NCBI GenBank assembly: GCA_002432545.1
Contig: DJFR01000138.1
Coordinates: forward strand, 18,302 to 35,992
Length of the DNA stretch: 17,691 nucleotides
DNA from: Flammeovirgaceae bacterium UBA5867
GTDB taxonomy: Bacteria; Bacteroidota; Bacteroidia; Cytophagales; Cyclobacteriaceae
Direction: 5' to 3'
Part shown: one piece after another, positions 7,148 through 15,039 of the stretch
How positions within the stretch are numbered: position 1 is the stretch's first letter
Layout: the number at the start of each line of letters is the position of its first letter
The notes under the pieces: model-generated
What the model was told of the DNA's origin: nothing
The model's input: the letters and a program-made list of their open reading frames with translations, nothing else
The model's database searches: none
Position numbers and translations under genes: made by a program

Positions 7148-8209
7148 ATGAAAACATTTGTATACAGCGCTCATGCATACGATCGTCCTTTTTTAGAAGA
7201 GGCCTCAGGGAAGCGGCATACGTTAATTTTTTCAGAAGAGAAGCTTACGATCGACACGGCACGCTATGCTTTGGGCTTTGATGCGATTGCTGTATTTACG
7301 GCAGATGACTGCTCCGCACCTGTATTGGACAAACTTTACGCACAGGGTATTCGGTATATAGCACTTCGCTCAGCCGGTTATGATCATATTAATTTGCATC
7401 ATGCTGCCCAATTGGGAATTCGCGTAGCACACGTTCCGGAGTATTCTCCCTATGCCATTGCAGAGCATGCTGTTGCCATGCTCATGATGATGAACCGGAA
7501 ATTACTCGATGCTCAGTTACTGATGAAGCTCCAGGATTTCAGACTGGATACACTTACCGGATTTGATATACATGGAAAGAAGGTTGGCGTTATAGGTACC
7601 GGTAAGATTGGTGTAGCCTTCGCGCGGATTATGCTCGGCTTTGGTGCTACAGTGTTAGCCAGCGATCCCGTTCAGGCGGAGGAAGCTATTGCACTTGGTA
7701 TTCAATATGTATCGCTGGAAGAATTGTTGCGCACGAGTGATATTGTATCTGTGCATTGTCCGCTGAATGAAACGACAAAGTACCTCTTGTCGGCTAAACA
7801 ATTTCTGTGGATGAAGAGCGACAGTATCGTGATCAATACATCACGCGGGGCCATCGTAAATACCAGGGACCTGATCGCAGCGCTGGAGGATAAAAAAATA
7901 GGAGGGGCCTGCCTCGATGTATATGAGCGAGAGAAGGGGCTGTTCTTTGAAGACCATCGCAATGATATTATACAGGACGAAGATTTTCTGAAATTGCGCG
8001 GTATGAAGAATGTGCTGATCACCGGTCACCAGGCATTTCTAACCCGCGAAGCACTTACCGGTATAGCTGCCACTACGGTACATACCCTTGACTGCTGGCA
8101 GTTGGGATATAAGTCTCCCCACGAATTGCATGCCGATGAAAGTTTCACAAGAAATGTGAATACAACGCATACTAAAGATCCCGGAAGCATAACGGTACTA
8201 TCCATTTGA
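7148..8209 (+). CDS. ldhA: D-lactate dehydrogenase-like 2-hydroxyacid dehydrogenase
   Basis: Cytoplasmic NAD-dependent D-2-hydroxyacid dehydrogenase, closest in layout to fermentative D-lactate dehydrogenase (pyruvate + NADH to D-lactate). The ATG at 7148 gives the typical start MKTFVYSAHAYDRPFLEEA; an in-frame GTG at 7097 would add 17 residues but lies inside the leader hairpin, so 7148 is chosen. Residues in this numbering: substrate loop RSAGYDHINL (74-83); Rossmann motif GVIGTGKIGVAFARIMLGFG with G150, G152, G155 and D173 at the NAD ribose position; SVHCPL (201-206); NTSRGAIVN with catalytic R233; DVYERE with E262 by spacing; and GHQAFLT with catalytic H294. The FFEDHRNDIIQDEDF segment (266-280) is typical of LdhA. 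It carries about 20 residues beyond the usual end (from about 333), low in similarity to anything I recognise. The 9-bp gap to the next gene suggests a two-gene operon. Confidence 0.88.
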   Translation: MKTFVYSAHAYDRPFLEEASGKRHTLIFSEEKLTIDTARYALGFDAIAVFTADDCSAPVLDKLYAQGIRYIALRSAGYDHINLHHAAQLGIRVAHVPEYSPYAIAEHAVAMLMMMNRKLLDAQLLMKLQDFRLDTLTGFDIHGKKVGVIGTGKIGVAFARIMLGFGATVLASDPVQAEEAIALGIQYVSLEELLRTSDIVSVHCPLNETTKYLLSAKQFLWMKSDSIVINTSRGAIVNTRDLIAALEDKKIGGACLDVYEREKGLFFEDHRNDIIQDEDFLKLRGMKNVLITGHQAFLTREALTGIAATTVHTLDCWQLGYKSPHELHADESFTRNVNTTHTKDPGSITVLSI

Positions 8210-8218
8210 ATAGCGTAT

Positions 8219-9268
8219 ATGTATAGTGGACGTAAACAGATTGCAGAACGATGGAACCTGCAGATGTTGCAGTATATAGTATACGGATCCGTCATACTGT
8301 TCTTCGGACGAGACATCTTTATACCAATCAGTTTTGCACTGTTAATAAGTTTCATACTATACCCGGTTTGCACATGGATGCAACGAAGAGGTGCCGGTAA
8401 ACTCACGGCTATAATTATAGCATTGTCGTTGTTGGTTGTTATAGGACTCCTGCTCATTACGCTATTGGTAACACAAGCGCTTAGCTTCCTGCGGGAATGG
8501 CCCGCGCTACAGACTAAATTTACAACTGTAGCAGAAACGGTCAGCCAGTTGATAGCCGATCGTGGTATAACCAAAGAACAACAAAGTGACTGGCTATATT
8601 CTGTTGTGAACCAGGCGGGTGGTAAAGCGCTGCAGGTGTTGAGTGATACTGTATCGGCTTCCGTCTTTTCAGCCGTCATGCTGGTACTTATACCGGTCTA
8701 TACAATTCTGATTCTGTATTACCGTCATCAGTGGATGGAAATTATATACCGGATTTTTCCGGATGAGCGAAGAGACAGTCTTCAAAAAGTCGTAACGCTC
8801 ACGATTGAGACATACTATAATTTTATAAAGGGGATGGGCATCGTTTATCTCATCGTAGGGACTTTGAATAGTATCGGCTTGTTGCTATTGGGTGTTCCGC
8901 ACGCTGTCCTGTTCGGATTTATAGCTTCCGTGCTCACCTTTATACCGTATGTCGGAATCACCATCGGATCATTATTGCCGATTGCCATGGCCTGGGTCAC
9001 GTACGATTCCATCTGGTATCCCATTGGTATCATTGGTATTTTTACGTTTGTACAATACCTGGAAGCGAATATCATATTTCCACTCGCAGTGAGCCAGCGG
9101 CTGAATGTAAACACCTTCGTGATGCTCATTGCCATCTTTACCGGCGGATTACTATGGGGCATGGCTGGTATGATACTCTTTGTTCCATTCGTTGGTATAC
9201 TCAAGCTTATTGCCGATCACAACCCTCGCTGGAAAACAATATCCATGATGCTCGGCCAGCATCACTGA
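8219..9268 (+). CDS. AI-2E family transporter (PerM/YdiK-like membrane protein)
   Basis: Polytopic inner-membrane protein of the AI-2E/PerM family, a loosely defined group that includes a reported AI-2 exporter, Na+/H+ antiporters and many members of unknown substrate; the name is therefore not evidence of quorum sensing. At 349 residues it has the family length and layout: two N-terminal hydrophobic segments (about 16-50), one at 62-87, a soluble stretch (about 88-145), a helix at 148-168, a basic amphipathic region (169-200), and four or more helices from 205 to 333. Conserved family motifs are FIPYVGITIGSLLP (241-254), PLAVSQRLNVN (288-298) and GLLWGMAGMILFVPFVG (310-326). Translation probably couples to the dehydrogenase gene 9 bp upstream. 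Its stop codon lies 3 bp from the stop of the convergent phosphatase gene. Function in this organism unknown. Confidence 0.88.
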   Translation: MYSGRKQIAERWNLQMLQYIVYGSVILFFGRDIFIPISFALLISFILYPVCTWMQRRGAGKLTAIIIALSLLVVIGLLLITLLVTQALSFLREWPALQTKFTTVAETVSQLIADRGITKEQQSDWLYSVVNQAGGKALQVLSDTVSASVFSAVMLVLIPVYTILILYYRHQWMEIIYRIFPDERRDSLQKVVTLTIETYYNFIKGMGIVYLIVGTLNSIGLLLLGVPHAVLFGFIASVLTFIPYVGITIGSLLPIAMAWVTYDSIWYPIGIIGIFTFVQYLEANIIFPLAVSQRLNVNTFVMLIAIFTGGLLWGMAGMILFVPFVGILKLIADHNPRWKTISMMLGQHH

Positions 9269-9271
9269 TGC

Positions 9272-11113
9272 TTAGTTTCGCGGTGCCGAAGTTTGATTAA
9301 TGCGAAGCGCTTTTATGATCTTATCAAATATAGCCGTGTTTTGATAGACACCGGCAAAATCTTTCGCGCCACTTCCATAAGCAAATACCGGTACCATAAC
9401 AGCTGTATGATCCTGCGTGCTGAAGTTGCCATGCACATATCCTTTCTGAAGATCACCATCGAGTAATGTGAGTCCACCGGTTTCATGATCGGCTGTGATG
9501 ATCAGTAATGTTTCCGGATGTGCATCAACATACGCCATCGCTTTACCAATGGCTTCATCAAAATCGAGCATCTCGCGTACCACATACTCCATGTTGTTGG
9601 CATGACCACCGTAGTCTATTTGTGCGCCTTCCGCCATAATAAAGAATTGACTCTTCTTGTCAGTAAATGTACTGAGCGCTTTTTGAAGTGATGCTGAAAG
9701 AAAATTACCGCGACCTTGTTTCATTGAACGGGCCGCAGCATTGTCGAGCACTATATATTTATCGCTGCGAATACTATCGAGAGATTGAAGATTGTTCGAT
9801 ACGGTATATCCTTTTTGCTGCAATGCGGGGAAAAGATTGCTGCCATCTTTACGCGTGGTAAAATGAGTAACACCACCACCCAACAGTATATCTACCGGAC
9901 TGGTTAAAAAGTCGGCAGCGATTTTTTCATTGAACTCCCGATCAATCACATGTCCGTAGAAAGCAGCAGGGGTTGCATCTGTAATATCACCGCAGGAAAT
10001 AACAGCTGTCTTATAATTATACTGGTGAAGGATATCCGTTATAGGTGTTAATATTTTTCCCGAAGCATCAACACCAATTGCGCGATTACTGGTTTTCTGT
10101 CCGGTAGCCATGGCTGTTGCGCCTGCAGCAGAGTCTGTTATATAGCTATCAGCCGATGCGGTAACTGAAAGGCCGATCGTAGGAATGGTGAACAGATTTA
10201 ATTTTCCCTGGTTCGCTGTATAGCCTGCATAGAGTTGCGTCAATCCCATGCCATCACCGATCAACAGAATAACATTTTTTACCTGTACACTTTCTGCTGC
10301 TACAACAGGTTTATGTACAGCATGAGACACTGTGTTTTGAAAAACATCGTGCGGCTCTTTCTCAATGAAAGAAGCAAGGGCAGTAACGTGGTCGGTACCA
10401 ATATAGTCAACATTCAGTTTTTGTAACGTGATCCAGGCGTTTACCAGATCAGGTGTTGCCCAGAAGCGGATGCGTTTCCCTAAACTATGCACGTTATCAA
10501 TCACCGCTGTAATTTTCTTCAGATCTGGTGCCGTGAGTGTTCCTTTGCCATTCCACGAAGTATACTTTTTAAAATCATCGCTGATGATACTGATACGCCT
10601 TAGCTGTTCCGTTGTATAGGCCACAGTCGGGCGTCCGTCAAAATGAATATAGTCCGGGAATAATTTCCATTGATCCGGTACAGGCACACTGCCGCTAATG
10701 GTAATGGTTAGTGACTGACAACCCGTTATAGCCGGGTACTTTTTTAATTTCCTGACAAGCGATTGCAGTGTCGGGATACCTTCTGTTTTTAAATCGATGA
10801 GCAGGTTCAGAGTTTTAGCTTTCGCATATACCGCACCATTGTGAAAAGCAATCTTCTCTGCCAGTGGTTTCAGATATAGTTTGTCAAGCGTATGATCGGT
10901 TGTGATTTCCTTTTCTTCATGCGCTACATATAGTTCGCCATTTCTTAAAAATACATCTGCCTCGATTGATCCGACCTGGCTATAGTATGCCGTAAGGAAC
11001 GGGATGGGATGCACGTAATCATTATGCGCATGAATGGACGAAGTTGTATACTCTTGCGCCATGTTTGCGAAGCACACGACAAAGAACAGGCATGATAAAG
11101 TAAATCGTTTCAT
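9272..11113 (-). CDS. Exported fusion: PI-PLC/GDPD-like domain + alkaline phosphatase
   Basis: Two-domain hydrolase exported by a signal peptide (1-20, ends FANMAQ). Residues about 24-250 resemble the PI-PLC/glycerophosphodiesterase TIM-barrel superfamily: HAHND (28-32, H28/H30), EADVF (51-55, metal-type E51 and D53), AH (64-65, H65), LLIDLK (104-109), and the closing strand motif FWATPD...YIGTDH (217-242). Residues about 278-605 are an alkaline phosphatase with a full metal set: IGDGMG (D287), ITDSAAGATA (nucleophile S328), DATPA (D379, T381), R392, MAEGAQIDYGGH (E495, D500, H504), TADHETGG (D542, H543) and H569; these align in order with E. coli PhoA D51, S102, D153, T155, R166, E322, D327, H331, D369, H370 and H412. 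PhoA K328 is Y501 here. The fusion could cut a phosphodiester and then dephosphorylate the product. It has its own probable promoter at 11163-11170, 79 bp after the receiver gene. Confidence 0.9.
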   Translation of the reverse strand: MKRFTLSCLFFVVCFANMAQEYTTSSIHAHNDYVHPIPFLTAYYSQVGSIEADVFLRNGELYVAHEEKEITTDHTLDKLYLKPLAEKIAFHNGAVYAKAKTLNLLIDLKTEGIPTLQSLVRKLKKYPAITGCQSLTITISGSVPVPDQWKLFPDYIHFDGRPTVAYTTEQLRRISIISDDFKKYTSWNGKGTLTAPDLKKITAVIDNVHSLGKRIRFWATPDLVNAWITLQKLNVDYIGTDHVTALASFIEKEPHDVFQNTVSHAVHKPVVAAESVQVKNVILLIGDGMGLTQLYAGYTANQGKLNLFTIPTIGLSVTASADSYITDSAAGATAMATGQKTSNRAIGVDASGKILTPITDILHQYNYKTAVISCGDITDATPAAFYGHVIDREFNEKIAADFLTSPVDILLGGGVTHFTTRKDGSNLFPALQQKGYTVSNNLQSLDSIRSDKYIVLDNAAARSMKQGRGNFLSASLQKALSTFTDKKSQFFIMAEGAQIDYGGHANNMEYVVREMLDFDEAIGKAMAYVDAHPETLLIITADHETGGLTLLDGDLQKGYVHGNFSTQDHTAVMVPVFAYGSGAKDFAGVYQNTAIFDKIIKALRINQTSAPRN

Positions 11114-11162
11114 ATACAGGATAGCTATAGTTTGCTACAGAACAGCAGCAAATGTTCAGGTT

Positions 11163-11170
11163 CAAAGGTA
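11163..11170 (-). promoter_or_regulatory. -7 promoter element TACCTTTG for the phosphatase gene
   Basis: Read on the minus strand the bases are TACCTTTG, a full match to TAnnTTTG, 49 bp before the ATG at 11113. It lies in the 79-bp gap after the receiver gene, so the phosphatase can be transcribed separately. The -33 region has only a T-rich run (CTTTTACG on the minus strand) and no clear TTG. Confidence 0.45.
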
Positions 11171-11192
11171 AGACAGTACACGTAAAAGTAAA

Positions 11193-11570
11193 TCAGCGCA
11201 GCACAAAACTTGGTTGCAGAACATGCTTTTTTACCAGCAGGTTGAACTCATCCACATCAAACGGTTTCATGATAACCGATTCAAAACCAGACTGCAACAG
11301 TTTCCTATACCGGCCTTTATCAACATGGCAGGTTGTAGCAAATGCCGTGAACGGATGTGCCTGTATACTACGAAGTTCGTATAGCAAATCAAGACAGTCC
11401 ATGTCGTGCAACAAGCTCACATTCAGCAAGGCAACATCAAAGGTATGGCTCAGCGCAAAGGCGATCGCTTCGCGTGAAGAGGAGAGTGTGGTGACTCCGT
11501 AATGAGGAGTTAAAAGTTTCTTTAGTATAAAGCGATCGGTCTGAAGGTCCTCCACCACTAATACATGCAT
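11193..11570 (-). CDS. Stand-alone receiver (CheY-like) domain with Asn at the phospho-site
   Basis: A 125-residue single receiver domain with no DNA-binding or enzymatic output. The fold markers are present: acidic pair E7-D8 in VVEDLQTD, T79/T80 in the FATTCH strand, and the invariant lysine K102 in VIMKPF. The residue normally phosphorylated at the end of strand 3 is N50 (DVALLNVSLLHDMD; codon AAT, complement of 11421-11423), not Asp. D45, D56 and D58 flank it but lie outside the standard position. The domain is therefore unlikely to be switched by conventional Asp phosphorylation and may act as a constitutive or protein-binding pseudo-receiver. No histidine kinase is encoded nearby. It is divergent from susC and upstream of the phosphatase gene, from which it is separated by a probable promoter, so a shared function is not implied. 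Confidence 0.85.
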   Translation of the reverse strand: MHVLVVEDLQTDRFILKKLLTPHYGVTTLSSSREAIAFALSHTFDVALLNVSLLHDMDCLDLLYELRSIQAHPFTAFATTCHVDKGRYRKLLQSGFESVIMKPFDVDEFNLLVKKHVLQPSFVLR

Positions 11571-11590
11571 AGCGTATTTTTATCGTGTAG

Positions 11591-11598
11591 CAAAAGTA
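11591..11598 (-). promoter_or_regulatory. -7 promoter element TACTTTTG for the receiver gene
   Basis: On the minus strand the bases are TACTTTTG, matching all fixed positions of TAnnTTTG, 20 bp before the ATG at 11570. An overlapping weaker option (TTACTTTG, 11610-11617) has a TTTG at 11633-11636 with about 15 bp spacing. Together they mark a start site for the receiver gene in the divergent intergenic region. Confidence 0.42.
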
Positions 11599-11890
11599 AA
11601 TCTGTAACGCAAAGTAAATTTGAAATAAAGATCAAATAAACATTAACAGTTTGTAATGATCGTGGTGATCCGGTATAGTATCCGTGAAACTAAAAAAGTA
11701 TAGAACCTTTTCAGATTTCCGTTTTAAAAAATTATATTTAGTTAAATGTCAGGGAGGCAACCTGAAAATATCGTCAATGTAATGTGCTGCAGAATGCGGG
11801 GTGCTTCCTTTTACTCCTAATCATCTTACGAACGCATTAACTTAATATAACCGTAACAGAAAAAATTCAACTTGCTGAAGGATGAAGTAT

Positions 11891-11898
11891 TTTATTTG
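11891..11898 (+). promoter_or_regulatory. Possible -7 element for the susCD operon
   Basis: TTTATTTG matches five of six fixed bases of TAnnTTTG, with CTTG at 11871-11874 as a -33 candidate 16 bp upstream. It would give a leader of roughly 90 nt before the ATG at 11998. Weak match, listed because no better one was found. Confidence 0.25.
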
Positions 11899-11997
11899 CG
11901 CGGATTTTAAACAATCCTGACCACTAAAAGTACATCTGTAAACAGTCTCTGTGCACCCAACTATATCATATCCTATATTTAAAAATCATGTAAGCCT

Positions 11998-14900
11998 ATG
12001 AAAGAAAACTACAGTAGTTATTTCTGGAAATACCTTTTGCTGCGTTGCAGTAAAAGATATTTCATGTATACAGTGCTCATCGCGCTGTTAACCGTGCCCG
12101 TGTGTTTGTTTGCTTCACCCTTGCAAGCTGTTACGGTTACTGGTAAAATAATAGATGATACCGGTGAAGTATTACCAGGTGTTAGCGTTGTTGAAAAAGG
12201 AACGACCAATGGTACTGTTAGTGATAATGAAGGAAGATATAGCCTTCAGGTATCATCCGGTCAATCTGTTATTGTGTTTAGTTTTGTCGGAACAGTATCG
12301 CAGGAAATTGTAGTTGGCGATAGAACATCTTTTGATGTGACACTCGTTGCTGACGCCTCTACACTCTCTGAAGTTGTAGTGGTTGGTTATGGTACACAAG
12401 AAAAGAAAGATGTAACCGGTGCCGTAACTTCCGTGAAGAGTGAAGATTTTAACCGTGGCGTTATCGCCTCTCCTGAACAACTTCTTCAAGGTAAAGTTGC
12501 CGGTGTAAACGTAACCTCTGTGAGTGGTGAACCTGGTGCTAAGCAAACTATTTCCATTCGCGGTCCCGGTGGTGTGCGTACCGGAAGTACACCGTTGTTT
12601 GTTGTTGATGGATTGCCGTTAGACAATTCAACTACAGGCGGTGATACCAACCCGCTTAACTTTCTTAACCCTCAGGACATTGAGTCTATTGATGTATTAA
12701 AAGATGCTTCTGCCACCGCTATATATGGTTCACGTGGAGCGAATGGTGTCGTGCTCATCACTACAAAAAAAGGAAAGGCAGGGCATTCTTCCATATCGTA
12801 TAACACAAGCTTTGGTATATCCAAGCTGGCCCGTGAAATCGATGTGTTTACTGCTGATGAATTCCGTCAGCATGTGCCCGAGACTGGTGCTACTATTATA
12901 GATGCCGGATCAGCAACGGACTGGCAGAAAGAAGTTATGCGCACCGCCTATACACAAACACACAATTTAAATTTGAGTGGCGGCTCGGAAAACCTGACTT
13001 ACTATGCGTCCCTCGGTATGCAAGACCAGGAAGGTATATTGAAGAAGAGTGATATGAAACGCTATACGGGACGTATCAATCTTACTCAGAAATTATTGAA
13101 TGATAAACTGAGAGTTGATCTGAATCTGAGCGCCAGCAATACGGAGAACAATCGCCCTCCGGTTGGAGATATCATTGGTACAGCTTTAAGCTTGAACCCA
13201 ACGTATGCAGCGTATGATGCTGCCGGTAATCCTACAATTATACCGAACGTTACTAACCCGTTGATCCGCTTGAAATTGAGTGATGATATTACCAGTACAA
13301 CCCGAATTATCGGTAATATATCTCCATCACTTGAGATTATTAAAGGACTTGTTTATAAACTCAATTTTGGTATAGACAACTCCAGCTCTATACGCGATGA
13401 GCAGTCGATGCCTAGCACAACACCTCAACAGGATGGACGTTTAAACTCAACGTTCGTAAACAACAACAATAGTCTTATTGAGAACTATATTACTTATTCG
13501 CTTACCAAAGGGCAGCACAACTTCTCTGTACTGGCAGGACATTCATACCAAAAGATATTCCTGCAGACACGCTGGTGGAGTATCAGTAAATTTCCTGATA
13601 ACGGTATAGAGCCGCGTTACAATCCTGGATTTGGTACAGAAGTATTGCTATCAGGTGATAACAATAACAAACCTTATGGAACTGCTACTAAAAACGAACT
13701 GCAATCATTTTTCGGAAGAGTAAATTATGAGTTTATGGACCGTTATCTGATCACTGCTACAGTACGTGCAGACGGATCTTCGAAGTTTGGTTCGAATAAT
13801 AAATACGGAACGTTTCCCTCATTTGCATTGGGATGGAGAGTATCAGAAGAAGCATTCATGCAATCACTGCCGTTCAGTAACCTGAAACTTCGTGCAGGTT
13901 GGGGACGGACTGGTAACCAGGAGATACCTTCCAAAATAACACAAGCCAGATTCAGAACAACAGTGGAAGCATCCACTAGTTACCCGCTTAATCCTTCCGG
14001 AGTTTACCCAGGTGGAACTGTTGACTCACGAGTGGCTAATCCAAATATACAGTGGGAAGTATCGCAGCAAATCAATTTAGGTCTTGATTATGGTTTCTTT
14101 GATGGAGCGCTTTCCGGATCTATCGATTACTTCAACAAAGTTTCTGATAACATTTTGTTAGAAGTTATTCCTCCTGATCCCGTTCAGCCTGCACTAACAT
14201 ATTGGAGAAACGTGAAGAACATGGAGATTACCAACAAAGGATTGGAACTCGCGCTAAATTATCAACATAGAGGAGACAATGGTTTTTCCTATGGTGTAGG
14301 TGGTAATATTACCTTTATCGATAACGTGGTTGAAGGATCGCCTTATACCATTATTACTACGGGTACTATTAATGGGGCAGGTTTGACCTCTGCTACAGCC
14401 AATGGATATGTGAATGGAGAACCTATCGGAACTTTCTATCTGAAAGAATTTGCAGGTATAGATGAGAATGGCGAAAACATTTTTGTGGATCATACTGGTG
14501 AAGGGAATATTACAGATGCAGACAGAATTGCTGCCGGAAGTGCATTGCCGACCAAGATGTATAACTTTACCGGTAATATTGGTTACAAAGGATTTGATCT
14601 GACTGTAAATTTCAATGGTGTATCCGGTAACAAAGTGTATGACAACACCGAGAATGCACTCTTCACTACTACCAACTTATCAAGATCGTTCAATACAACT
14701 GCTGCTGCTATTGAGTATCCACAAGAATCTGACTTGAACTCGGGTGATGTTTCAACTCGCTATTTGAAAGACGGATCTTTCCTGCGCCTGAATAACGCGA
14801 CCCTCGGATATAATTTCAGACCTGAAATGCTGGGCATCAGTAACTGGGTAAAATCACTTCGTCTTTCAGTAACGGGTCAGAACTTATTTGTGATCACAAA

Positions 14901-15027
14901 TTATGATGGTTACGATCCGGAAGTAAACACCGACAAGACTGTTAATGGTATTACTTCATGGGGTATAGACTACCAGAGCTATCCGAAAGCACGCACTATT
15001 GTATTTGGACTTAATATTACATTTTAA
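11998..15027 (+). CDS. SusC/RagA-family TonB-dependent outer-membrane transporter
   Basis: A 1009-residue TonB-dependent outer-membrane channel that, with its SusD lid, imports oligosaccharides (or other large nutrients). Order of parts: long n-region and signal peptide (about 1-44, hydrophobic core 24-40, ends SPLQA); CarboxypepD_reg-like domain (about 46-118, VTGKIIDDTGEVLPGVSV); TonB-box-like SEVVVVGYG (124-132); plug (about 133-258) with GKVAGVNV, SIRGPGG, VVDGLPL and the SusC signature DVLKDASATAIYGSRGANG (232-250); then the beta-barrel to the terminal KARTIVFGLNITF with the expected C-terminal Phe. The start at 11998 provides the basic n-region; an ATG at 12064 would leave a signal peptide without positive charge, so it is less likely. 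A long inverted repeat lies in codons 10-22. Gap to susD is 12 bp. No ECF sigma/anti-sigma pair or hybrid kinase is adjacent, so the regulator is unknown. Confidence 0.96.
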   Translation: MKENYSSYFWKYLLLRCSKRYFMYTVLIALLTVPVCLFASPLQAVTVTGKIIDDTGEVLPGVSVVEKGTTNGTVSDNEGRYSLQVSSGQSVIVFSFVGTVSQEIVVGDRTSFDVTLVADASTLSEVVVVGYGTQEKKDVTGAVTSVKSEDFNRGVIASPEQLLQGKVAGVNVTSVSGEPGAKQTISIRGPGGVRTGSTPLFVVDGLPLDNSTTGGDTNPLNFLNPQDIESIDVLKDASATAIYGSRGANGVVLITTKKGKAGHSSISYNTSFGISKLAREIDVFTADEFRQHVPETGATIIDAGSATDWQKEVMRTAYTQTHNLNLSGGSENLTYYASLGMQDQEGILKKSDMKRYTGRINLTQKLLNDKLRVDLNLSASNTENNRPPVGDIIGTALSLNPTYAAYDAAGNPTIIPNVTNPLIRLKLSDDITSTTRIIGNISPSLEIIKGLVYKLNFGIDNSSSIRDEQSMPSTTPQQDGRLNSTFVNNNNSLIENYITYSLTKGQHNFSVLAGHSYQKIFLQTRWWSISKFPDNGIEPRYNPGFGTEVLLSGDNNNKPYGTATKNELQSFFGRVNYEFMDRYLITATVRADGSSKFGSNNKYGTFPSFALGWRVSEEAFMQSLPFSNLKLRAGWGRTGNQEIPSKITQARFRTTVEASTSYPLNPSGVYPGGTVDSRVANPNIQWEVSQQINLGLDYGFFDGALSGSIDYFNKVSDNILLEVIPPDPVQPALTYWRNVKNMEITNKGLELALNYQHRGDNGFSYGVGGNITFIDNVVEGSPYTIITTGTINGAGLTSATANGYVNGEPIGTFYLKEFAGIDENGENIFVDHTGEGNITDADRIAAGSALPTKMYNFTGNIGYKGFDLTVNFNGVSGNKVYDNTENALFTTTNLSRSFNTTAAAIEYPQESDLNSGDVSTRYLKDGSFLRLNNATLGYNFRPEMLGISNWVKSLRLSVTGQNLFVITNYDGYDPEVNTDKTVNGITSWGIDYQSYPKARTIVFGLNITF
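12027..12063 (+). repeat. 17-bp inverted repeat inside the first codons of susC
   Basis: GAAATACCTTTTGCTGC (12027-12043) faces GCAGTAAAAGATATTTC (12047-12063) across a GTT loop. Fifteen Watson-Crick pairs, one G-T wobble and one C-A mismatch make a strong mRNA hairpin, ending immediately before an in-frame ATG at 12064. It covers codons 10-22, which encode the basic n-region of the signal peptide. Because the arms are in register, the opposite strand encodes nearly the same peptide (KYLLL, SKRYF). Confidence 0.8.
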
Positions 15028-15039
15028 GAGATACTATAT

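Larger units (their letters stand above)
11571..11997. other. 427-bp gene-free divergent region (receiver gene / susC)
   Basis: AT-rich stretch between the divergently transcribed receiver and susC genes. It holds the receiver promoter (11591-11598), a weaker candidate susC -7 element (11891-11898) and small hairpins (GGATT/AATCC at 11902-11917; TCAGG/CCTGA within about 11748-11767). The only in-frame peptide of note is a 24-codon ATG run starting within 11741-11750, without support. No RNA gene, riboswitch or regulator gene is recognisable. It is long enough to contain a structured susC 5' leader or operator sites. Confidence 0.6.

Noticed and set aside
8026..8679. 217-residue open frame on the minus strand
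   Set aside because: It overlaps the end of ldhA and the AI-2E-family gene, both with clear family motifs; its translation is Ser/Cys-rich without recognisable domains, typical of a frame shadow.
8219..9268. Quorum-sensing role for the AI-2E-family protein
   Set aside because: Family members have varied substrates, and no autoinducer synthase or sensor is present in the window.
11741..11825. 24-codon peptide in the susC upstream region as a leader peptide
   Set aside because: No conserved features, no start context and no following attenuator-like structure.
7..11966. ACTATAT just before several starts (7-13, 4659-4665, 11960-11966, 15033-15039) as a shared leader motif
   Set aside because: Distance to the ATG varies from 0 to about 31 bp, and the same word occurs inside many genes; the general TATA excess explains it.
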